In this document: positions 7,158 to 10,998 of the stretch, in pieces
Layout of the letters: each line of letters opens with the position of its first letter
Numbering within the stretch: the first letter of the stretch is position 1
Assembly (NCBI GenBank): GCA_946408865.1
Contig: CAMJTZ010000053.1
Span: 1-10,998 of the forward strand
Direction of reading: 5' to 3'
Source of the DNA: an uncultured Clostridia bacterium
GTDB taxonomy: Bacteria > Bacillota_A > Clostridia > Christensenellales > Aristaeellaceae
Length of the DNA stretch: 10,998 nt
Notes under the pieces: generated by a model
What the model saw: the letters and a program-made list of their open reading frames with translations, nothing else
Database searches by the model: none
What the model was told of the DNA's origin: nothing
Made by a program: the position numbers and the translations under genes

Positions 7158-8321
7158 ATGACACATGTAACAAAGGATATCCTGTATATTGGTGTAAACG
7201 ACCACGATCTGGACCTTTTTGAAGGCCAGTATATCGTTCCCCTGGGTATGGCGTACAATTCCTATATCATTCTGGATGACAAGATCGCTGTGATGGACAC
7301 TGTGGACAGGCATTTTGGTTCCCAGTGGCTTGCAAATCTGGAAGATGCCCTTGCCGGGCGCATGCCGGATTATCTTGTTGTTCAGCATATGGAGCCGGAT
7401 CATTCCGCAAACATTTCTCTTTTTATGCAGAAATATCCTGCCGCTGTGGTCGTTGCTTCATCAAAGGCGTTCACCATGATGAAGAATTTCTATGGAGAGG
7501 AGTATGCTGACCGCCGGATTGTCGCTGCCGAAGGCACTGAGCTTCCCCTGGGCGCGCATTGCCTGAAGTTTATTGGCGCTCCGATGGTCCATTGGCCCGA
7601 AGTCCTCATGACCTACGAGACCAGTGATAAAGTTCTCTTCTCCGCTGATGCCTTCGGTAAGTTTGGCGCGCTGGATACTGAAGATCCGGAAGGATGGGCC
7701 TGCGAAGCCCGTCGCTATTACTTCGGAATCGTCGGAAAATACGGTGCGCAGGCGCAGGCTGTTCTGAAGAAAGCCGCTGCCCTGGATATTCAGGTAATCT
7801 GCCCGCTGCACGGCCCGGTTCTGAATGAAAACCTTTCTTACTACCTTGACCTTTACAACACCTGGACCACCTATGGGGTTGAAACCGAGGGTGTAGCTGT
7901 TTTCTACACCTCGGTTTACGGCAACACGGAAAAAGCCGTTCATCTGCTGGAGGAAAAGCTGAAGGAAAAAGGCTGTCCCAAGGTAGCTGTCAGCGATCTT
8001 GCCCGTGATGATATGGCTGAATGTGTGGAAGATGCGTTCCGTTACGGTAAAGTAGTTTTGGCCACAACCACCTACAACGCAGACATTTTCCCCTTTATGC
8101 GCACATTCCTGACAACCCTTGTGGAGCATGGCTGGCGCGGCCGGAAAGTCGGTCTCATCGAGAACGGTTCCTGGGCTCCCACCGCCGCCAAAGTAATGAA
8201 AGGAATGCTGGAAAACTGCAAAGATACTTCCTTCGCCGAAACGCAGGTGAAAATCCTTTCCGCTCTCACGGACGAGAATCTTTCCCAGATTGACGCACTG
8301 GCGGACGAGATGCTTAAATAA
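7158..8321 (+). CDS. fprA: A-type flavodiiron protein (FprA family), O2/NO reductase
   Basis: A soluble enzyme that reduces O2 to water and/or NO to N2O, protecting anaerobes. The 387-aa protein has two domains. Residues 1 to about 240 are a metallo-beta-lactamase-like diiron domain with ligands H77, E79, D81 and H82 in QHMEPDH, H145 in MVHWPE, D164 in SADAFG and H218 in CPLHGP. Residues 246-387 are a flavodoxin domain whose FMN-phosphate loop is FYTSVYGNTEKA (249-260). No rubredoxin or flavin-reductase domain is fused, so this is class A and needs a separate electron donor, not present in this window. The frame is open upstream to 7104, but the ATG at 7158 is preferred: AGGAG sits 8 bases upstream and the family's N-terminus begins there. 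It is divergent from the antiporter and followed by a hairpin. Whether O2 or NO is the main substrate cannot be decided from sequence. Confidence 0.95.
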   Translation: MTHVTKDILYIGVNDHDLDLFEGQYIVPLGMAYNSYIILDDKIAVMDTVDRHFGSQWLANLEDALAGRMPDYLVVQHMEPDHSANISLFMQKYPAAVVVASSKAFTMMKNFYGEEYADRRIVAAEGTELPLGAHCLKFIGAPMVHWPEVLMTYETSDKVLFSADAFGKFGALDTEDPEGWACEARRYYFGIVGKYGAQAQAVLKKAAALDIQVICPLHGPVLNENLSYYLDLYNTWTTYGVETEGVAVFYTSVYGNTEKAVHLLEEKLKEKGCPKVAVSDLARDDMAECVEDAFRYGKVVLATTTYNADIFPFMRTFLTTLVEHGWRGRKVGLIENGSWAPTAAKVMKGMLENCKDTSFAETQVKILSALTDENLSQIDALADEMLK

Positions 8322-8337
8322 ATACCGGTTCACAGTG

Positions 8338-8375
8338 CGAGGCTTGCAGTCTCATGACTGCAAGCCTCGTTCTTT
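8338..8375 (+). terminator. 13-bp perfect hairpin after the flavodiiron gene
   Basis: CGAGGCTTGCAGT (8338-8350) pairs exactly with ACTGCAAGCCTCG (8357-8369) around a 6-base loop, then TTCTTT. It starts 16 bases after the stop codon. The T tract is interrupted by a C but the stem is very stable, so it probably terminates the flavodiiron transcript. Confidence 0.75.
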
Positions 8376-8438
8376 GGTTCACGGCTTTTTATATTGAAAC
8401 CACGTTATTATCGCACAGCTCGTTGATCCTTCTCCTGC

Positions 8439-8469
8439 TTTGAGGGGAACTTTTTTTGAGGGGAACTTT
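8439..8469. repeat. 16-bp tandem duplication
   Basis: TTGAGGGGAACTTT occurs at 8440-8453 and 8456-8469 with a 16-base period, ending 8 bases beyond the stop of the YhcH-like gene. It looks like a recent slippage duplication. It has no coding frame. The rest of the gap from 8376 to 8438 shows nothing recognisable. Confidence 0.75.
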
Positions 8470-8477
8470 CCCTGCTG

Positions 8478-8891
8478 TCAGACCGGCACCTTGACGACCG
8501 CCTTCCGGACCTTCCGGCATTCCCCGTCCCGCAGCCCCGGAACATGCGCCTCTCCCGGCATCACGACAAAAGGCTGTTTCGTTCGGATCACATACCGTTC
8601 CCCGGCTGCGGTTCCGAACACACAGTCTTTTTCCGCGTCATACGCTTCCGTTACGGCCATCCCTGCTTCATCCGCCAGTTCAATCTGCTCAGACCCAATC
8701 ATCGGATAATGAATATCCGCATACTGATGATGGCTTTCGAAAATGCCGCTGTCCTTTGTTTCAATCTCCATGACGTTCACATAGATTCCTTCATCCAGGT
8801 CATAGTGCCCTGGTTCCAGCTCGTCTACAGCCCCGGACGCAATCAGATCCAGCGCCTTATGAATTCTCCGGTATGTATCAAAACCGATCAT
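8478..8891 (-). CDS. YhcH/YjgK/YiaL (EbgC-like, DUF386) family protein
   Basis: A small cupin-like cytoplasmic protein of 137 aa, close to the usual 150 of this family. Members sit in sugar operons (sialic acid nan, yia, ebg) and are thought to act as sugar anomerases or epimerases or as accessory sugar-binding proteins. Visible signatures are FESHHQYADIHYPMIGSE (51-68), which supplies the likely metal ligands E52, H54/H55, D59 and H61; FVVMPGEAHVPGL (108-120) with H116; and the terminal KVRKAVVKV. Here it stands alone between a convergent flavodiiron gene and a 435-bp gap, so context does not name its sugar. The nearest sugar genes are the transporter and xylanase upstream on the same strand, but the long structured gap argues against one simple operon. 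The start is supported by AAGGGGGG 6 bases before the ATG. Confidence 0.9.
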   Translation of the reverse strand: MIGFDTYRRIHKALDLIASGAVDELEPGHYDLDEGIYVNVMEIETKDSGIFESHHQYADIHYPMIGSEQIELADEAGMAVTEAYDAEKDCVFGTAAGERYVIRTKQPFVVMPGEAHVPGLRDGECRKVRKAVVKVPV

Positions 8892-8933
8892 GATGATCCC
8901 CCCTTATCGTACCTGTTTGTCTTTTCACTTACA

Positions 8934-9016
8934 GTTTTTTAGTGCACCAAAAAACGTGGATCCTTTGAAATTTCAGGCCTTTCCCTGGTTTTTAGTGAAC
9001 CGTATTTTTAGGTGCC
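8934..9016. repeat. Three imperfect direct copies of a GTTTTTAGTGnACC motif
   Basis: GTTTTTTAGTGCACC (8934-8948), GTTTTTAGTGAACC (8988-9001) and TATTTTTAGGTGCC (9003-9016) are alike; the first two match closely and start 54 bases apart, about five helical turns. The third is weaker and overlaps the hairpin at 9011. They lie 43 to 125 bases upstream of the YhcH-like start and could be binding sites for its regulator. Confidence 0.5.
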
Positions 9017-9040
9017 TGCGCCTTTTGTGACGCAGGCACC
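9011..9040. other. Perfect 10-bp inverted repeat / hairpin
   Basis: GGTGCCTGCG (9011-9020) and CGCAGGCACC (9031-9040) are exact complements around a 10-base loop. No T run follows on either strand (the minus-strand side continues TAAAAAT), so it is not a standard terminator. It may be an RNA structure in the leader of the YhcH-like gene or an operator. Confidence 0.7.
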
Positions 9041-9097
9041 GATCCTGTCGTTCTGCAGATCACCGCTGCGCTGCCCGGTGCGTTTTTCAGATTACGC

Positions 9098-9120
9098 AAA
9101 ACCCCCGCCGTCCGGCAGGG
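9098..9120 (-). terminator. Possible weak terminator of the xylanase-MFS transcript
   Basis: On the minus strand CCCTGCCG (9120-9113) pairs with CGGCGGGG (9110-9103) with one mismatch and a tight loop, then G and four T (9101-9098). It lies about 205 bases past the MFS stop, which is far, and the T tract is short. It would equally sit in a leader of the YhcH-like gene. Confidence 0.35.
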
Positions 9121-9147
9121 ATTATCTTGTTTCCTTCGCGTAGTATA

Positions 9148-9177
9148 ATCATATCACATCTGAGGGGCTGAAAACAA
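9148..9177 (-). promoter_or_regulatory. Possible promoter for the YhcH-like gene
   Basis: Minus-strand TTGTTT (9177-9172) and TATGAT (9153-9148) are 18 bases apart. If used, transcription starts near 9141 and the leader is about 250 nt, including the hairpins at 9098-9120 and 9011-9040. TATACT at 9147-9142 is an alternative -10 without a good -35. A strong plus-strand TATAAT (9144-9149) also lacks a -35 and leads into no gene. Confidence 0.35.
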
Positions 9178-9208
9178 GTGAAATAAACTGAAACAAACTG
9201 AAATGGGC
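9169..9208. repeat. Four 10-bp repeats with helical phasing
   Basis: TGAAAACAAG, TGAAATAAAC, TGAAACAAAC and TGAAATGGGC follow each other without gaps, each starting TGAAA. The A-tracts recur every 10 bases, the spacing that makes DNA curve. The array overlaps and lies just upstream of the possible minus-strand -35 box, where an UP element or activator site would be. Confidence 0.65.
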
Positions 9209-9326
9209 GCCAGTTCCTTTTCCTCATACTTGTTTTGAGTGTCAGGCACATAATGCTTTTTAAGTCTTATTTTTCACAAGCTGGAAGAATTTCAACGTTA
9301 TAATTCAGTCGGGAATGCAGGATAAA

Positions 9327-10526
9327 TCAACGGTTCTTTTTCTTCAGGAATGTCGCGCTGATCGCAATTACCGCGCCGACCGCGGCAAAAGCTGTCGCCG
9401 TAAGCATCGTAGGCTTCACTCCGGCTGACTTGAACATGCTTCCGCCGATCAGGCTGGCCAGAACCGATCCGATCGTAGTCATGCTGAAAGCAAGACTCTG
9501 TGCTTTGGCGGAATCTTTTCTGGCGACCACTTCATCTGCATAGCTGACAATCAGTACCGTATACAGGGCGTAGCTTGGCGCCTGCAGGATCCTGCTTGCA
9601 AAAAGCAGTGGAATGTTCGGTGCAAGTGCGTAGGCCAGCGTCTTCAATACAAAGAAGACAAACGCCAGACGAATATACTGCACCCGGCTCCATTTCTTCG
9701 GCAGCCTGTTGGAAAACATCATCACAGGTATTTCCACGATCGCTGTAAACGCGGCCAGATAGCCCATAATCGCCGGACCGCCCCCAACATTTTCGACCAG
9801 ATTGATCAGGAAATTTCCGTCCGTGTTGTGCGCGGTAAAAATGATAATTGTTCCGAAGAGCATCAGACAGAAGGCCTTATTTTCCCTGACAAAAGATGTC
9901 AGCGAAGAGGATTTCTCCTGCAGCAGCGTTTCCCCTTCAGGCAGGTTCTTCTCTGCCTCCCGCAGATCAAGATCAACCAGCCGGTTACCAATAACCTGCA
10001 GCAGAATGACAGCCATTCCTGCAAACGGAAGCATCCGGAATCCCAGTTGTTCTGTCAGGATGCCCAGTAGCGTGCTCAGTATCACAAACGCGAAGCTGCC
10101 CATGGAACGCGCTAATCCGAAGTTCAGCGGTGCCTTTGCATGCTCCAGCCGTACACACAGATCCAGGTTCAGTGCGTTTACCGGCATCATGAAAGTGATG
10201 TACAGCACATAGCATACCGTGCAAAGCAGGTTTTTCTGTGGATTCAGGCGCAGAGCTCCAAGAAGGAGCAGCTGCACTCCCAGCAGCACGGTAATCACAG
10301 TAGCATGACGGATCCTATGGTTCCGGTCAATCCATGAGCCGAGCAGAGGGCCCAGCACTGCGCCGCCAACATTGCCCAGGGCCAGAATGATTCCCAGTTC
10401 CTGATCGTCATATCCGGCGCCGTGCAGAAATACAGCTGCATAGGCTGTTACCACGCAGAACGCCATCCAGAAACCGCCGGTGATGATCATATAATGAAAC
10501 GTCACCGTACTGAAGTTTTTCTTCAT
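9327..10526 (-). CDS. MFS transporter, probable sugar (oligosaccharide:H+ type) permease
   Basis: A 399-aa inner-membrane permease with about 12 hydrophobic segments. The family signature in the loop after helix 2, GSWIDRNHRIRH (63-74), is the MFS G-x-x-x-D-R-x-x-R-type motif. RSMGSFAF (140-147) and EIPVMM (265-270) resemble the MFS_1_like / LacY-type and nucleoside-symporter branch. A hydrophilic central loop of about 30 residues (185-215) divides the two six-helix halves, and the C-terminus is basic (KKKNR). It begins 14 bases after the stop of the GH10 xylanase gene, with GGGAGA just before the ATG, so the two are almost certainly co-transcribed. This suggests uptake of xylo-oligosaccharides or xylose, an inference from context only; drug efflux is a less likely alternative. 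Confidence 0.88.
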   Translation of the reverse strand: MKKNFSTVTFHYMIITGGFWMAFCVVTAYAAVFLHGAGYDDQELGIILALGNVGGAVLGPLLGSWIDRNHRIRHATVITVLLGVQLLLLGALRLNPQKNLLCTVCYVLYITFMMPVNALNLDLCVRLEHAKAPLNFGLARSMGSFAFVILSTLLGILTEQLGFRMLPFAGMAVILLQVIGNRLVDLDLREAEKNLPEGETLLQEKSSSLTSFVRENKAFCLMLFGTIIIFTAHNTDGNFLINLVENVGGGPAIMGYLAAFTAIVEIPVMMFSNRLPKKWSRVQYIRLAFVFFVLKTLAYALAPNIPLLFASRILQAPSYALYTVLIVSYADEVVARKDSAKAQSLAFSMTTIGSVLASLIGGSMFKSAGVKPTMLTATAFAAVGAVIAISATFLKKKNR

Positions 10527-10540
10527 TTTATCTCCCGCTT

Positions 10541-10998
10541 TTACTCGCCCTTCAGCACATGATACACTTTATCAAAACAGGCCTTGATCTTGTAGTTGTT
10601 GGATAGCAGACAGCCATACGGACTGTTCAGGTTATATACATAGTTGCCTTTTGCATTTGCCGGAGCATCCACCAGGCCCCAGATGCAAACAGCGCTCAGA
10701 ATGTTTTTATCCTGATTGGCTTTCATAAAGATTTCGGAAAACAGCCGACCGTAAAACTCCGCGTGCAGTTCAGACTTTTCCTTTTCGAAGTTGCGTACAG
10801 CCATTTCTGTAATCTGTACTTCGTATCCTTCCGCTGCGTACATCTCAATGGAAGCCTTCAGATCTGTAATCAGGCTTTCTTCCAGGCAGCCTTTCTGCTC
10901 GCCGTATCCGCCGAGATAGCCCTGCATTCCAATGCCGTCTGCAAGCTTCCGGTATTCTCCGTTTGCATCCTTGGCATAGGAATTGATGCTTTTCAGCA
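10541..10998 (-). CDS. GH10 endo-1,4-beta-xylanase, C-terminal part (5' end outside window)
   Basis: Hydrolyses beta-1,4 bonds of xylan with retention. Only the last 151 or so residues are present; the frame runs open to the window edge, so the Met at 10927 is internal. Family features are a segment reading YAKDANGEYRKLADGIGMQG (encoded just inside the edge), the nucleophile motif VQITEMAV with the catalytic Glu encoded at 10807-10805, then ICIWGLVDA and the closing SPYGCLLSNNYKIKACFDKVY, which resembles the last barrel helix region of GH10. The acid/base Glu, any signal peptide and any binding modules lie outside the window. The usual Asp after the nucleophile Leu/Met (TELD) is Ala here, and the aromatic that commonly follows WGxxD is absent, so substrate preference may differ from classic xylanases. 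It is the first visible gene of an operon with the MFS permease. Confidence 0.88.
   Translation of the reverse strand, partial: LKSINSYAKDANGEYRKLADGIGMQGYLGGYGEQKGCLEESLITDLKASIEMYAAEGYEVQITEMAVRNFEKEKSELHAEFYGRLFSEIFMKANQDKNILSAVCIWGLVDAPANAKGNYVYNLNSPYGCLLSNNYKIKACFDKVYHVLKGE

Larger units (their letters stand above)
8892..9326. other. 435-bp gene-free, structured intergenic region
   Basis: No convincing coding frame occurs on either strand between the YhcH-like gene and the MFS gene. The region holds the ribosome site of the YhcH-like gene, three similar direct repeats, a perfect TGAAATTTCA palindrome (8966-8975), a perfect 10-bp hairpin, a smaller GC hairpin, a possible minus-strand promoter and four phased 10-bp repeats, most listed separately. 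From 9209 to 9326 it is AT-rich with nothing firm; there is no clear terminator directly after the MFS stop. Confidence 0.7.

Noticed and set aside
7010..7258. N-terminal extension of the antiporter to a start at 7258
   Set aside because: The extra 83 residues are not family-like, overlap the start of the divergent flavodiiron gene and cross both promoters; the ATG at 7009 has AAGGA at 9 bases and begins the first membrane helix.
7461..8333. 290-codon open frame antisense to the flavodiiron gene
   Set aside because: The sense strand encodes a full flavodiiron protein with all ligands; the antisense translation shows no recognisable domain.
9011..9040. The 10-bp inverted repeat as a Rho-independent terminator
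   Set aside because: Neither strand has a T run after the stem, so the usual terminator signature is missing.
9144..9149. Perfect TATAAT on the plus strand as a promoter
   Set aside because: No acceptable -35 at 16-18 bases, and no gene on the plus strand downstream.

Overview
The window looks like a chromosomal segment of a moderately GC-rich anaerobic member of the Clostridia (Bacillota). Three things suggest this: strong Shine-Dalgarno sites (GGAGG-like), an A-type flavodiiron protein as expected in an oxygen-avoiding fermenter, and a GH10 xylanase fragment next to a sugar-type transporter, which fits a plant-fibre-degrading gut or rumen species. The Sec signal-peptide style (MKK-LLxLxLxLCLSLA) is also common in gut Clostridia. 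No rRNA, tRNA, CRISPR, IS element or phage gene is visible, so a finer taxonomic placement is a guess.

Layout, left to right. (1) 1-3051 (+): carB, the large subunit of carbamoyl-phosphate synthetase, missing about 45-50 N-terminal residues at the window edge and ending in a hairpin terminator. (2) 3087-4578 (+): a monocistronic gene with a near-consensus promoter and a perfect palindrome at the expected transcription start. It encodes a class V (cysteine desulfurase-like) PLP enzyme that carries an N-terminal Sec signal peptide. (3) 4591-4620: a strong GC hairpin between convergent genes. (4) 4636-7009 (-): a CPA2-type cation/proton antiporter followed by aroF (DAHP synthase, type I-beta), probably one transcript. 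(5) 7010-7157: a compact divergent promoter region. (6) 7158-8321 (+): a flavodiiron protein (FprA family) with a 13-bp hairpin after it. (7) 8478-8891 (-): a YhcH/YjgK/YiaL-family protein. (8) 8892-9326: a 435-bp gene-free stretch rich in hairpins and short repeats. (9) 9327-10998 (-): an MFS transporter directly downstream of the C-terminal part of a GH10 endo-xylanase, probably an operon for breaking down xylan outside the cell and importing the products.

Most genes are ordinary metabolism: carbamoyl phosphate for pyrimidine and arginine synthesis, the shikimate entry step, ion homeostasis, O2/NO detoxification and hemicellulose use. The parts that stand out are the apparently exported PLP enzyme with a complete active site, the structured region upstream of the YhcH-like gene with 10-bp-phased A-tracts, and the altered residues in the CarB allosteric domain and in the GH10 nucleophile motif.
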